DNA of 64,000 nucleotides from Sphingomonas ginkgonis (GCF_003970925.1 NZ_RWJF01000001.1:986501-1050500); one strand, 5' to 3'. Counted from the first letter of the stretch, positions 9,494-18,783 are shown. Made by a program: numbers and translations. Notes: a model not told the origin generated them from the letters alone.

Positions 9494-10330
9494 TCAGCAG
9501 CGCTTCCTGACGACCATGTCCTCCGCGACCTTCTGCAGCGCGGCGGCGAGCGGGGGAGCGAGGCCGTGGTCCCGCGCGGCACGCTCCTGCGGGCCGAGCG
9601 TCGTCGGCCTTGCCCCGGTGACGCCGGCAAACACCACCAGCGCCTCGAGGTAATAGCCGGCGGTGGAGGCGTGGTAATGGTCGCTCGCCCACAGGTCGAC
9701 CTGCCCGGGCGTGATCCCATCGTAGGGGTTCGGGTCTGCGATCCCGCGCGCGATGGCGCAATTGAACGCCTCCCCGGCCGGGTTCACCCGCTCGACCGCC
9801 CGATTGGCCGCGCGGGCACGATCATAGGCGGCGCGAAGGTCGAGCGCCATGCGCTGGATTGGCTGGCCCGCCCAGTGGCCGGCGGCGACATAGGTCTGGT
9901 CGGGGCGGCTCCAGGTCGCGGTGAGGCTGAGGCGCACGGCAGGCGAATGGGCGCGGAACAGCCGGGCGAAGCGGCCGGCGTAATCGCTGAGCTCGCTGCC
10001 GTCGCCCGGGTGATCGGCGCTGAGCGTCGAATAGTCCTGCATCACCACGGCGCTCCAGCGGCGGTCGAGCAGGGCCCGGCGATTCTCCCAGTGCCAGCGG
10101 AGGTCCTTGCCCGGCGAGGTCTCGAGCGAGACCCGCCACGGCTGGCCGCTTTCCTCGGCAAAGGTCGCGAACAGCGCCGGCACGCCGCCGATCCCTTCGC
10201 CGTTGAGGTCGGTCACCGCGTCCGCGCGATAATGCTCGACCGGGCTCAGCGCGCCGAAGGTGAAGCTGTTGCCGACGAACAGGATGGACGGGATCGTCGC
10301 GGCGGCGGCGAACAGGGGCGCAAGGGGCAT
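9494..10330 (-). CDS. SGNH/GDSL-type hydrolase (DUF4886-like)
   Basis: Predicted protein of 278 aa with a hydrophobic N-terminus (MPLAPLFAAAATIPS) that may be a weak signal peptide. The block-I motif is ILFVGNSFTFG, in which the Ser follows GN, and the block-V DxxH pair is seen in SDHYHASTAGYYL; together they place it in the SGNH hydrolase superfamily, which includes esterases and carbohydrate deacetylases. The substrate is unknown. It is the first gene of the run with rsmE, gshA and pip and is divergent from ubiA with 76 bases between them, so a promoter pair is expected there. Start ATG at 10330 was chosen by the family-like N-terminus; no good ribosome binding site is visible. Confidence 0.8.
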   Translation of the reverse strand: MPLAPLFAAAATIPSILFVGNSFTFGALSPVEHYRADAVTDLNGEGIGGVPALFATFAEESGQPWRVSLETSPGKDLRWHWENRRALLDRRWSAVVMQDYSTLSADHPGDGSELSDYAGRFARLFRAHSPAVRLSLTATWSRPDQTYVAAGHWAGQPIQRMALDLRAAYDRARAANRAVERVNPAGEAFNCAIARGIADPNPYDGITPGQVDLWASDHYHASTAGYYLEALVVFAGVTGARPTTLGPQERAARDHGLAPPLAAALQKVAEDMVVRKRC

Positions 10331-10406
10331 GGCGGCTGTCTGGCCGCTGCGCCGCGTCCCGGCAAGGGCGAGACAGGGGCGAGCGGATCGGCTAGTCGCC
10401 GCGGCG

Positions 10407-11324
10407 ATGATCAGCGGCATCGACCTTGTCCCCGACAGCGAGCGGCACGGCCTGATCGGCGCGCTGCCCGAGCCCGCCCGGCCGTTCGCCAGCCTAATGC
10501 GGCTCGACCGGCCGATCGGCAGCTGGCTGCTCTACTGGCCGTGCGCCTGGAGCGTCGCGCTGGCCGGGGTCGGGGGGCGCTGGGACTTGTTCCTGTGGCT
10601 CGGACTCGGCGCGTTCGCGATGCGCTCGGCGGGCTGCGTCTACAACGACATCGTCGACCGCGACCTCGACAGGGCGGTCGAGCGGACCCGCCTCCGCCCG
10701 CTCGCCAGCGGCCGGGTGAGGACCCGCGCTGCCTGGGCCCTCCTGGTCGCGCTCAGCCTCGTCGGGCTTATCGTCCTGCTCCAGCTCGGACGGACGGCGC
10801 AGGGGATCGCGCTCGGCAGCCTCGCCCCGGTCGCCGCCTACCCGTTCATGAAGCGGATCACCTGGTGGCCGCAGGCGTGGCTCGGGCTGGTGTTCAGCTG
10901 GGGTGCGCTGGTCGGCTGGCCGGCGGTGACCGGCCGCTTCGACCTTGCTCCGCTGCTGCTCTGGCTGGGCAGCATCTTCTGGGTGATCGGCTACGACACC
11001 CTCTATGCCATCCAGGACATCGAGGACGATGCGCTGGTCGGGGTGAAGAGCTCGGCCCGCCGCCTCGGCGCCCATGCCGCGCTGGGCGTCGGCATCTGCT
11101 ACGCGGCGGCACTGGCGCTGTGGGCCGCGACGCTCTGGCGCGTTCGTCCCGAGTGGCTGTCGATCGTTGCCCTGCTGCCTGCCGCGCTCCACCTGCTGAG
11201 CCAGGTCGCCCGCGCCGACCCCGGTGACGGCGCCGGGGCGCTCCGCCTGTTCCGTTCGAACCGCTTCACCGGCCTCCTCGTCTTCCTCGCCATGCTGGTG
11301 GTCGGCTTGTCCTCGCCCGCCTAG
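10407..11324 (+). CDS. ubiA: 4-hydroxybenzoate octaprenyltransferase
   Basis: Membrane prenyltransferase (305 aa) that attaches the polyprenyl chain to 4-hydroxybenzoate in ubiquinone synthesis. The two Mg2+-diphosphate binding motifs are visible: CVYNDIVDRDLDRAVERTR (NDxxDxxxD) and the second Asp-rich segment YDTLYAIQDIEDDALVG. About eight hydrophobic helices are spread through the protein (SWLLYWPCAWSVALAG, WALLVALSLVGLIVLL, LLLWLGSIFWVIGY and others). Start ATG at 10407 (MISGIDLVPDSERHG) fits family length. pmbA follows after 18 bases on the same strand. Confidence 0.95.
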   Translation: MISGIDLVPDSERHGLIGALPEPARPFASLMRLDRPIGSWLLYWPCAWSVALAGVGGRWDLFLWLGLGAFAMRSAGCVYNDIVDRDLDRAVERTRLRPLASGRVRTRAAWALLVALSLVGLIVLLQLGRTAQGIALGSLAPVAAYPFMKRITWWPQAWLGLVFSWGALVGWPAVTGRFDLAPLLLWLGSIFWVIGYDTLYAIQDIEDDALVGVKSSARRLGAHAALGVGICYAAALALWAATLWRVRPEWLSIVALLPAALHLLSQVARADPGDGAGALRLFRSNRFTGLLVFLAMLVVGLSSPA

Positions 11325-11342
11325 CCGCCTAGGCGCGGGCGC

Positions 11343-12689
11343 ATGCTCAGCCCCGCCGATGCCCGCACCATTGTCGAACGCCTCGTCGAGCAGGCGAGAA
11401 GCGCCGGGGCCACCGCCGCCGACGCGCTGCTGATCGGCGGTCGGTCGAGCAGCGTCTCGGTGCGGATGGGTGAACTCGAGGACGTGCACCGGTCCGAAGC
11501 GGACGACATCGCGCTGCGGGTGTTCGTCGGCCAGCGGAGCGCGAGCGTCTCCTCGTCGGATCGCGGCGACGACGCGCTGGCGGAGCTGGTCGGACGGGCG
11601 ATCGCCATGGCGCGGGAAGCGCCCGAGGATCCCTTTGCCGGGCTGGCGCCCCCCGAACTGCTGCTCCGGGGCGAGCCGCCCGCCATGGACGGGTTCGACC
11701 CGGTCGAGCCCGACCCCGCCGCGCTCCGTGCCCGAGCGCTGGCCGCGGAAGGGTCCGCGCTAGGGCAGGCGCGGGTGACCAATTCGAGCGGCGCGTCCGC
11801 CAGCGCGTCCGCCAACACGGTGGCGCTGGCGACGTCGGGCGGTTTCTCGGGCGCCTATCGCTCCACCGGCCACAGCTGCTCGGTCACCGTCATCGCCGGC
11901 GAGGGCGGAGCGATGCAGCGCGACTACGGCTGGCACAGCGCGCGCTTCCTCGACGACCTCGAGGATCCCGAGGCGATCGGCGCCCGCGCCGGCCAGCGCG
12001 CCGCCGCCCGGCTCGATCCGGTGAAGCTCAAGCCGGGCCGCATGCCGGTCTTCTTCGAGCCCCGCGTCGCCGGGTCGCTGCTCGGCCATTTTGCCGCGGC
12101 GATCACCGGCAGCGCGATCGCCCGCCAGTCGAGCTTCCTCATCGGCAAGCTTGGGCAGCGGATCTTCGCGCCGGGCGTCCGGATCCACGACGACCCGCTC
12201 CGCCCGCGCGGGCTGCGCAGCCGCAGCTTCGACGGGGAAGGACTTCCGGTCCACGCGATGGACCTCGTTGCCGACGGGGTGCTGACGACCTGGCTCGCCG
12301 ACAGTGCCGCCGCGCGCCAACTCGGGATCGCGCCGACCGGCCATGCCGTCCGCTCCGGCGGCGGTTCGCCGGGCGCGGGGCCGTCCAACCTGTGGCTGGC
12401 GGCCGGCGCGAAGAGCCGTGAGGAGCTGCTCGCGAGCGTTCCCCGCGCGATCCTCGTCACCGAGCTGATCGGGCAGGGGGTGAACGGCGTCACCGGCGAC
12501 TATTCGCGCGGTGCCTCGGGCTTCCTGGTCGAGGGCGGCGAGATCGGGGCGGCGGTGAGCGAGATCACCATTGCCTCCAACCTGCTCGACATGTTCGCCT
12601 CGCTCGAGCCCGCGAGCGACCTCCAGCACCGCCGAGGCATCGACTCCCCGACGCTGCTGGTGCCCGACATGACCGTCGCCAGCGCCTGA
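11343..12689 (+). CDS. pmbA: TldE/PmbA-family metalloprotease subunit
   Basis: A 448-aa member of the TldD/PmbA (modulator of DNA gyrase) family. In known systems TldE pairs with TldD to form a Zn protease that degrades unfolded peptides and trims modified peptides such as microcin B17. The protein has the usual N-terminal (residues 1-150), central and C-terminal parts, including GRMPVFFEPRVAGSLLGHF, GVRIHDDPLRPRGLRSRSFDGEG and the C-terminal GVNGVTGDYSRGASGFLVEGGE. TldE lacks the HExxxH of TldD, and none is seen here, so it is the PmbA member; tldD is not in the window. It converges on the metalloprotease-like gene, the two stop codons being one base apart. Confidence 0.93.
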   Translation: MLSPADARTIVERLVEQARSAGATAADALLIGGRSSSVSVRMGELEDVHRSEADDIALRVFVGQRSASVSSSDRGDDALAELVGRAIAMAREAPEDPFAGLAPPELLLRGEPPAMDGFDPVEPDPAALRARALAAEGSALGQARVTNSSGASASASANTVALATSGGFSGAYRSTGHSCSVTVIAGEGGAMQRDYGWHSARFLDDLEDPEAIGARAGQRAAARLDPVKLKPGRMPVFFEPRVAGSLLGHFAAAITGSAIARQSSFLIGKLGQRIFAPGVRIHDDPLRPRGLRSRSFDGEGLPVHAMDLVADGVLTTWLADSAAARQLGIAPTGHAVRSGGGSPGAGPSNLWLAAGAKSREELLASVPRAILVTELIGQGVNGVTGDYSRGASGFLVEGGEIGAAVSEITIASNLLDMFASLEPASDLQHRRGIDSPTLLVPDMTVASA

Positions 12690-12690
12690 C

Positions 12691-13557
12691 CTACTGCGCC
12701 TCGGTGCCCTTGGCGTCCGGGGCCCAGAAGACGTGGGTGATCACCTGCCGCCCATCGGCGAGCACCTTCACGAAGAGGTCGGGCCTTCCCTTGCCGTCCT
12801 CGTGGATTCCGCGGCCCCACTCGGCCATCGTGTCGCCGACGCCCGGGTCCTCCGGCCGCCCGGCCGCTGCCGGCTTGCCGACCTCGCGCAGCCCGAAGTT
12901 GGTCGCCGCCGGCGCGCTGCTTGCCGTGTTCACGCTGTCGAGATGGGCGTAGATCGTCGCCAGCTGGTCATAGTCGTGCTGGTTGGGCGCGACGTTGGCC
13001 TTCGTCCCGTTGGTGCCCTTCGTCCCCGTGGGGTCGTTGGTATAGTCCATGCACGAGCCGGTATTCGGGTCGGTGAAGGTCTCGTTGACATGGCCGAGCC
13101 CGAAGTCGTGGCCGATCTCCTGGCACGCGACCATCGCCCGCCACGCCGGCGTGTTGTAGGTGCTGCCAGACCCGTAATAGCTGTCGTTGAGCTTCGTCGT
13201 GGCCTGGGTGATATGGTCGCCGTTGGCCCATACCGAGGCGATCCCGAGCCAGCCGCGCTGCCCGTAGGCGGCGTTGCAGACGAGGAGCTGCCCGGCGACC
13301 GGGTCGCAGCGCTTGGCGCTGAACCCGCTGCCCGCGCCGCTGCTCAGCGCCAGGACGTTGGACTGGTCCCATTGCCCCTGCGCGGCGGAGACATAGCTAC
13401 TCCAGGCGCTGGTGACCGCCGCGTTGATCCGGAGCTGGACCGGGTTGGCGGTACGCGCCCAGTGGTAGTTGCCCCAGCTGTGGTTGGCCGAGGCCGGCGT
13501 CACGGCGAGCGCGGCCGCAACGGTGCCCAGTCCCGCGATGCGGGTCCAGTTCTTCAT
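12691..13557 (-). CDS. Secreted zincin-like protein with QExxH in place of HExxH
   Basis: A 288-aa protein with a signal peptide (MKNWTRIAGLGTVAAALAVTPASA, cut before NHSW). The central segment ACQEIGHDFGLGHVNE has the spacing of the metzincin signature HExxHxxGxxH, but the first zinc-binding His is Gln. A Met-turn-like GSCMDYTND follows about 20 residues later, as in metzincins. Cys residues (KRCDPV, LLVCNAAYG, VACQE, GSCMD) suggest disulfides and a periplasmic or extracellular location. I recall related bacterial secreted proteins with the same CQExxH variant, so this may be a real subfamily and not decay; whether it is an active protease is open. Start ATG at 13557 was chosen for the signal peptide. 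It converges with pmbA and has 91 bases upstream for a promoter. Confidence 0.75.
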   Translation of the reverse strand: MKNWTRIAGLGTVAAALAVTPASANHSWGNYHWARTANPVQLRINAAVTSAWSSYVSAAQGQWDQSNVLALSSGAGSGFSAKRCDPVAGQLLVCNAAYGQRGWLGIASVWANGDHITQATTKLNDSYYGSGSTYNTPAWRAMVACQEIGHDFGLGHVNETFTDPNTGSCMDYTNDPTGTKGTNGTKANVAPNQHDYDQLATIYAHLDSVNTASSAPAATNFGLREVGKPAAAGRPEDPGVGDTMAEWGRGIHEDGKGRPDLFVKVLADGRQVITHVFWAPDAKGTEAQ

Positions 13558-13648
13558 GCCGATGTTCCTTCGTGCGTGTTCCCCATCACGCAACAGACGC
13601 GGCCGCGTCGGGCCGGCGGCGGAAGGCTGCGGCGCGCCGCGGGCCGAG

Positions 13649-14077
13649 TCAAGCGGGGCCGGCGATCCCCAGTCGGGCGACTTCGATCTTCGGACAATGG
13701 TCCATCACGACCTTGAGCCCCGCCGCCTCGGCGCGGGCGGCGGCCGCGTCGTTCACGACGCCGAGCTGCATCCAGATCGCCCCGGCTCCGGCGGCGATCG
13801 CCTCGTCGACCACCGGGCCGACCTCTTCCGAGCGCCGGAACACATCGACGAGGTCGATTGGCTCGCCAACGTCCGCCAGGCGCGCCACGACCGTCTCGCC
13901 GAGCAGCTCCTGCCCGGCGAGCCGCGGATTGACCGGGATCACCCGCCAGCCGCGCTGCTGGAGGAAGCGCATCACGCCATAGGAGGCGCGGCCCGGATTG
14001 TCGGACGCGCCGACCATCGCGATGGTGCGGCTGCTCTCGAGCAGGCTGGCGATCTCGTCGGGGCTGGTCAGCGGCAT
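13649..14077 (-). CDS. CoA-binding protein (YccU type)
   Basis: Small Rossmann-fold protein of 142 aa. The dinucleotide/CoA-binding loop is IAMVGASDNPGRASYGVMRFL near the N-terminus, and VIPVNPRLAGQELLG and the C-terminal VMDHCPKIE are typical of the CoA-binding domain family (PF13380) related to the succinyl-CoA synthetase alpha subunit. Function in the cell is not established. Start ATG at 14077 (MPLTSPDEIAS) lies one base beyond the stop of the Mrp/ApbC gene, so the two are probably one transcript. Confidence 0.88.
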   Translation of the reverse strand: MPLTSPDEIASLLESSRTIAMVGASDNPGRASYGVMRFLQQRGWRVIPVNPRLAGQELLGETVVARLADVGEPIDLVDVFRRSEEVGPVVDEAIAAGAGAIWMQLGVVNDAAAARAEAAGLKVVMDHCPKIEVARLGIAGPA

Positions 14078-14078
14078 G

Positions 14079-15014
14079 TCAGGGCTCCAGGGCGGCGAGC
14101 AGTTTCTCGGCGAGATCCCGGAACGCGCGGCCGGCCGGTCCGTCTCCAGCAGCCGGCGGGCGGCCCGCGTCCGACGCCTCGCGCAGGCTCGCCGACAGGG
14201 GCAGGCGGCCGAGGAACGGGATGCCGAGCTCGTGCGCCGCAGCTTCCGCCCCTCCGCTGCCGAACGGGTCTGACGGCTGTCCGCAATGGGGGCAGTCGTA
14301 ACCCGCCATGTTCTCGATGATGCCGAGCACCGGAACACTGGTCTTCCTGAACAGGTCGATCGCCCGGGTGGCGTCGATCAGCGCGAGGTCCTGCGGCGTC
14401 GACACGACGACCGCGCCGGCCGGCCGGGCCTTCTGGATCAGCGACAGCTGGACGTCCCCCGTGCCGGGCGGCAGGTCGACGATGATCAGCTCGGTGTCGC
14501 CCCATTGGCCCTCGACCAGCTGGTTGAGCGCGCCCGCCGCCATCGGGCCGCGCCATGCGAGCGCCTGGCCCTCGGGTACCAGCTGGCCGACCGAGAGCAG
14601 CCTGACGCCCTGCGCCGCGACCGGGATGAGGGTCTTGTCCTCGGCCTCCGGCCGCTCGCTTGTTCCGAGCAGCCGCGGTTGGGAAGGCCCGTAGATGTCG
14701 GCATCGATGATCCCGACCTTGCGGCCGAGCCGGGCGAGCGCGACCGCGAGGTTGGCGGCGAGCGTCGACTTGCCGACCCCGCCCTTGCCGCTGCCGACCG
14801 CGATCAGCTTGCGTCCGCTGCGGGCGGCGGTGAGGGCGACGCGCACCTCGCCGGCGCCGTGGCGCTCGGCGACGGTCCGCAGCCTCGCCTCGAGCTGCGG
14901 GCGTTCCGCATCGGCCAGCCCGGACGCGTCGGCGACGATGCTCGCGACCGTGCCGGTCAGGCGAAAGGAGCGGACCCGGGAAGCGTCGGGGCCGAAGTCG
15001 GGTGTGTCGGTCAT
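14079..15014 (-). CDS. apbC: Mrp/ApbC-type P-loop iron-sulfur cluster carrier
   Basis: A 311-aa ATPase that carries and transfers 4Fe-4S clusters to apoproteins. Features are a DUF59-like N-terminal remnant (residues 1-85), the deviant Walker A GSGKGGVGKSTLAANLA, DADIYGPSQP, the Walker B segment LIIVDLPPGTGD, and the cluster-binding CPHC of the C-terminal half (NMAGYDCPHCGQ). Start ATG at 15014 (MTDTPDFG) was chosen over an upstream extension with no family match. It is divergent from hflK with 78 bases between. Confidence 0.94.
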   Translation of the reverse strand: MTDTPDFGPDASRVRSFRLTGTVASIVADASGLADAERPQLEARLRTVAERHGAGEVRVALTAARSGRKLIAVGSGKGGVGKSTLAANLAVALARLGRKVGIIDADIYGPSQPRLLGTSERPEAEDKTLIPVAAQGVRLLSVGQLVPEGQALAWRGPMAAGALNQLVEGQWGDTELIIVDLPPGTGDVQLSLIQKARPAGAVVVSTPQDLALIDATRAIDLFRKTSVPVLGIIENMAGYDCPHCGQPSDPFGSGGAEAAAHELGIPFLGRLPLSASLREASDAGRPPAAGDGPAGRAFRDLAEKLLAALEP

Positions 15015-15092
15015 GAGCGGGCACCTAGGCGCGGCGCGAAGTCCGAACAACCGCCCCTGTTCATCGCACACTTCGTCTCTATATCTGCACCC

Positions 15093-16217
15093 ATGAACTT
15101 AATGCCGGGGTGGGCCGCGCTCGGCCGCGCGCTTTTCAACGACAACAAGGGCCCCTGGGGTTCGCGCCCGCCGGGCGGCGACAAGGGTGCCGGAGGGAGC
15201 GGCGGCGAGGAGCCGCCTTCCGTCCCGCCGAGCGGCGGCCATGGCTCCGGGCCGTGGGGCGGTTCGCCGCAGCGTCGCTCGACCGGGCCCGGGCTCGGCG
15301 GGGTCCCGCTCGAGGAACTGCTGCGCCGCCGCCTCGGCCGCCTCGGCGGTGGTGGCGGAGGCGGCCCGTTCCCGACGACCGATCGCTCGATCTTCGCCTG
15401 GGCGGCACTGGCGGTCGTCCTGCTCTGGCTGCTGGTCACCTCGGTCCACTCGATCGATCCGCAGGAGCGCGGCGTCGTAACCCGCTTCGGGCGCTACGAT
15501 CATACGCTCGGGCCGGGCATTGGGCTGACCCTGCCGTTCCCGATCGACCGCGTCCGCAAGGTCGACGTCGGGCAGATCCGCAACGTCGACCTGGGCTCGG
15601 CCAACAGCGACAATCTGATGCTGACCGGCGACCAGAACATCCTCGACATCGCCTACACGGTCCGCTGGACGGTGCGCGATCCCGAGCTGTTCCTGTTCGA
15701 GATGAAGAGCCCGGAGGAGACCGTCCGCGAGGTCGCCGAGAGCGCGATGCGCGCGGTCATCTCCAACGTCAGTCTCAACGACGCGATGGGCGAGCGCCGC
15801 GGGCAGATCGAGGGCTCGGTCGTCGAGGAGATGCAGCACATCCTCGACCGCTATCATTCGGGCGTGCTGATCCAGGGCGTGGCGATCAAGCAGGCCGACC
15901 CGCCCGGGCAGGTGATCGACGCCTTCAAGCAGGTCACCGCCGCGCAGCAGGACGCCCAGTCCTACGTCAACCAGGCGACCGGTTACGCGCAGCAGCTGAC
16001 CGCCAAGGCGCAGGGCGAGGCGACCGCCTTCGACAAGGTGTACGAGCAGTATCGCCTGTCGCCCGACGTGACCCGCCGTCGCATGTACTACGAGACGATG
16101 GAGCAGGTGCTGGCCAATACCGATAAGACGATCGTGGAGGCGCCGGGGATCACCCCCTACCTCCCGCTGCCGGAGGTCCGGAAATCGTCGCCCGCCGCGC
16201 AGGAGCCGCAGCAGTGA
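15093..16217 (+). CDS. hflK: FtsH protease regulator HflK
   Basis: Membrane-anchored SPFH/prohibitin protein of 374 aa that forms, with HflC, the large periplasmic cage around the FtsH protease. Residues 1-90 are Gly/Pro-rich (GGSGGEEPPSVPPSGG), residues about 93-112 form the single membrane span (IFAWAALAVVLLWLLVTSV), and the SPFH domain begins at IDPQERGVVTRFGRYD and includes LTGDQNILDIAYTVRW. The coiled C-terminal part (AYAQQLTAKAQGEA-type residues) ends in a Pro/Ala/Gln tail. Start ATG at 15093 is the first in a plausible position. hflC overlaps its stop. Confidence 0.95.
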   Translation: MNLMPGWAALGRALFNDNKGPWGSRPPGGDKGAGGSGGEEPPSVPPSGGHGSGPWGGSPQRRSTGPGLGGVPLEELLRRRLGRLGGGGGGGPFPTTDRSIFAWAALAVVLLWLLVTSVHSIDPQERGVVTRFGRYDHTLGPGIGLTLPFPIDRVRKVDVGQIRNVDLGSANSDNLMLTGDQNILDIAYTVRWTVRDPELFLFEMKSPEETVREVAESAMRAVISNVSLNDAMGERRGQIEGSVVEEMQHILDRYHSGVLIQGVAIKQADPPGQVIDAFKQVTAAQQDAQSYVNQATGYAQQLTAKAQGEATAFDKVYEQYRLSPDVTRRRMYYETMEQVLANTDKTIVEAPGITPYLPLPEVRKSSPAAQEPQQ

Positions 16218-17083
16218 ACGCCGTCCGCCGCCACCCCTTCGCCGCGCTCGCCGGAGCGCTGTTGCTCCTGTTCCTCGTCCTCAACGCAATCGTCATCGTG
16301 CCCGAGACGAGCCAGGCGATCGTCGTCCGCTTCGGCAAGCCCGAGCGCATCCTCAACCGCTTCAACGCCAACTGGCGGGTCGGCTCGCCCGGCGCGGGGC
16401 TCGCCTACCGGCTGCCGTTCGCCGACAGCGTGGTGTGGATCGACAAGCGGGTGCAGAGCGTCGAGATGGAGCGCCAGCAGGTGCTCTCGACCGACCAGCG
16501 CCGACTCGAGGTGAGCGCCTTCGCGCGCTACCGGATCGTCGATCCGCTCCGCATGTATGTCGGCGCGCGCTCGCCCGACCGGGTCAGCCAGGCGCTCCAG
16601 CCGATCCTCGTTTCCGAGGTACGCAACGAACTCGGCAAGCGCAGCTTCGCCTCGCTGCTCAGCCCGGAGCGCGAGGGCGTGATGGAGAATGTCCGGGCCG
16701 GGCTCGACCGGGTCGCGCGGCAGTATGGCGCCCAGGTGGTCGACGTCCGGATCAAGAAGACCGACCTGCCCGACGGCACGCCGCTCGACAGCGCGTTCGA
16801 GCGGATGCGGACCGCTCGCCTGCAGGAAGCCCGCTCGATCCGGGCGCAGGGCAGCAAGCAGGCGCAGATCATCCAGGCCGAGGCGGAGGCCGAAGCCGCG
16901 CGGATCTACGCGGGCAGCTTCGGCAAGGACCCGGGCTTCTACGACTTCTACCGGGCGATGCAGAGCTATCGCTCGACCTTCATCGGCGATGCCGGGGGCA
17001 AGAAGAGCGCGCCGACCACGATTATCCTTTCGCCGCAGAACGAATATCTGCGGCAATTCGAAGGCAGGGGCGGCGGAAAATGA
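16214..17083 (+). CDS. hflC: FtsH protease regulator HflC
   Basis: Partner of HflK, 289 aa. An N-terminal membrane anchor (AALAGALLLLFLVLNAIVIV) is followed by the SPFH domain (SQAIVVRFGKPERI, YRLPFADSVVWIDKRV, LEVSAFARYRIVDPL) and a long Ala/Glu/Arg-rich helix (IRAQGSKQAQIIQAEAEAEA). The start is GTG at 16214, overlapping the hflK stop as GTGA, so the two are translated together. The next gene on this strand, 90 bases on, is a Do-type periplasmic protease, the usual alphaproteobacterial arrangement. Confidence 0.94.
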   Translation: MNAVRRHPFAALAGALLLLFLVLNAIVIVPETSQAIVVRFGKPERILNRFNANWRVGSPGAGLAYRLPFADSVVWIDKRVQSVEMERQQVLSTDQRRLEVSAFARYRIVDPLRMYVGARSPDRVSQALQPILVSEVRNELGKRSFASLLSPEREGVMENVRAGLDRVARQYGAQVVDVRIKKTDLPDGTPLDSAFERMRTARLQEARSIRAQGSKQAQIIQAEAEAEAARIYAGSFGKDPGFYDFYRAMQSYRSTFIGDAGGKKSAPTTIILSPQNEYLRQFEGRGGGK

Positions 17084-17173
17084 CTGACGCCGGTCGGACA
17101 CAGTCATGTTCAATGAGCGTTCAGCCGCTTGACCTAGCGTCCTGCCCGAACGACCAATCCAAGAAGGATCACT

Positions 17174-18745
17174 ATGACGTCGCCTAAGGAGCTTCCGATC
17201 GTGCGCTATGCCTACGGTGTCGCGGCCGCCGTCCTGCTGGGTGGAACGGCCTTCTCGATCGCCGCCGGCCCGGTCGGGGCGCAGGTTGCCCAGAACTCTC
17301 CGTCCACCATGGCCCCGCGGCCCGGCGCGCCCATGTCCTTCGCCGACTTGGCCGCCCGGCTCCAGCCCGCGGTGGTCAACATCTCGACCAAGCAGCGGGT
17401 GGCGGTCCAGAACCAGGCGGATCCGCTGCAGGAATTCTTCCGCCGCTTCGGCGTCCAGCCGGACGACCAGGGCGGAAGCTCCGGCGGTTCGGGCGGCGGC
17501 AGCGGCTCCCGGACCCGCGAGACCGGCTCGCTTGGCTCGGGCTTCATCATCTCGCCCGACGGCTATGTCGTCACCAACAACCACCTGATCCAGGGGGCGA
17601 ACGGCACCGGGACGGTGGACACGGTCACGGTCATCACCACCGACCGCCGCGAGTTCCCGGCACGGATCGTCGGTCGCGACCAGGCCTCGGACCTCGCGCT
17701 GCTCAAGATTCAGGGCACCTTCCCGTTCGTGAACTGGGGCGACTCGACCCGCTCCCGGGTTGGCGACTGGGTGGTCGCGATCGGCAATCCCTATGGGCTC
17801 GGGGGCACCGTCACCGCGGGGATCATCTCCGCGCTGCACCGCGGGATCACCGGCTCGGGCGCCTACGATCGCTACATCCAGACGGACGCCGCGATCAACA
17901 TGGGCAACTCGGGCGGCCCGATGTTCGACTTGAACGGCAACGTCATCGGGATCAACTCGGCGCTGATCTCGCCCAACGGGGCCAGCGTCGGGATCGGCCT
18001 CGCCATTCCGGCCGAACTCGCCAAGCCGGTCATCGACAGCCTCCGTCGCGGCCAGGCGCCGCAGCGCGGCTATCTCGGGATCGGCCTCCAGCCGCTCGAC
18101 GAGAACATCGCCTCCAGCCTCGGCGTCGCCAAGGACCGGGGCGAGATCGTCCGCTCGCTCGTGCCGAACGGCGCGGCGTCGCGCGCCGGGCTGCAGCAGG
18201 GCGACGTGATCGTCGGGGTCGGCGGTCGGTCGGTGACCCCGGACGAGACCGTCTCCTACCTGATCGCCAACAGCCAGGTCGGGTCGCGCGTGCCGATCGA
18301 CATCGTTCGCGGCGGTCGCCGCCAGACCGTCACCGCGGTCGTGGCGCAGCGTCCGAGCGAGGACGAGGTGACCAAGCAGGCGGGCGGCCCGGGCAACGAC
18401 AGCGGCACGGACGACAGCACGACCACCCCGCCGGCAACCACGCCGCGGACGCTCGGGCTCTCGCTCCAGCCGGTCACCCCGGTCATCGCCCGCACGCTTA
18501 ACCTCCCGGCGGGCGCCCGCGGGGTGGTGATCGTGGCGGTGGATCCGAACAGCGATGCGTCCGACAAGGGCATCCAGCGCGGCGACGTCATCCTCTCGGT
18601 CCAGCAGCAGCCGGTAACCACGCCGGCGCAGGTCGCCGCGGCGGTCGATGCGGCGCGGCGGGCGGGGCGCACCAGCGTCCTGATGCTGATCAAGCGCGGC
18701 TCGTCGCCCGAGGCGTTCGTCGGCATCGACATCCGTCCGCGCTAA
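17174..18745 (+). CDS. Periplasmic Do-like serine protease (DegP/HtrA family)
   Basis: A 523-aa trypsin-like protease and chaperone of envelope quality control. It has an N-terminal signal segment (VRYAYGVAAAVLLGGTAFSIAAGPVGAQ), the catalytic triad in TNNHLI (His), ASDLALLKI (Asp) and NMGNSGGPMF (Ser), and two PDZ domains, the first starting near RGYLGIGLQPLDE and the second near TLGLSLQPVTPVIA. A flexible Gly/Ser linker (GGSSGGSGGGSGS) stands in the LA-loop region and a Thr/Pro-rich linker between the PDZ domains. ATG at 17174 has a good site aagaagga upstream. The 90-base gap after hflC may contain its own promoter; I could not define one. Confidence 0.95.
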   Translation: MTSPKELPIVRYAYGVAAAVLLGGTAFSIAAGPVGAQVAQNSPSTMAPRPGAPMSFADLAARLQPAVVNISTKQRVAVQNQADPLQEFFRRFGVQPDDQGGSSGGSGGGSGSRTRETGSLGSGFIISPDGYVVTNNHLIQGANGTGTVDTVTVITTDRREFPARIVGRDQASDLALLKIQGTFPFVNWGDSTRSRVGDWVVAIGNPYGLGGTVTAGIISALHRGITGSGAYDRYIQTDAAINMGNSGGPMFDLNGNVIGINSALISPNGASVGIGLAIPAELAKPVIDSLRRGQAPQRGYLGIGLQPLDENIASSLGVAKDRGEIVRSLVPNGAASRAGLQQGDVIVGVGGRSVTPDETVSYLIANSQVGSRVPIDIVRGGRRQTVTAVVAQRPSEDEVTKQAGGPGNDSGTDDSTTTPPATTPRTLGLSLQPVTPVIARTLNLPAGARGVVIVAVDPNSDASDKGIQRGDVILSVQQQPVTTPAQVAAAVDAARRAGRTSVLMLIKRGSSPEAFVGIDIRPR

Positions 18746-18783
18746 GGTCTAGGCTCGCTTCGCATCTCACCGCGGAGCGAGCC

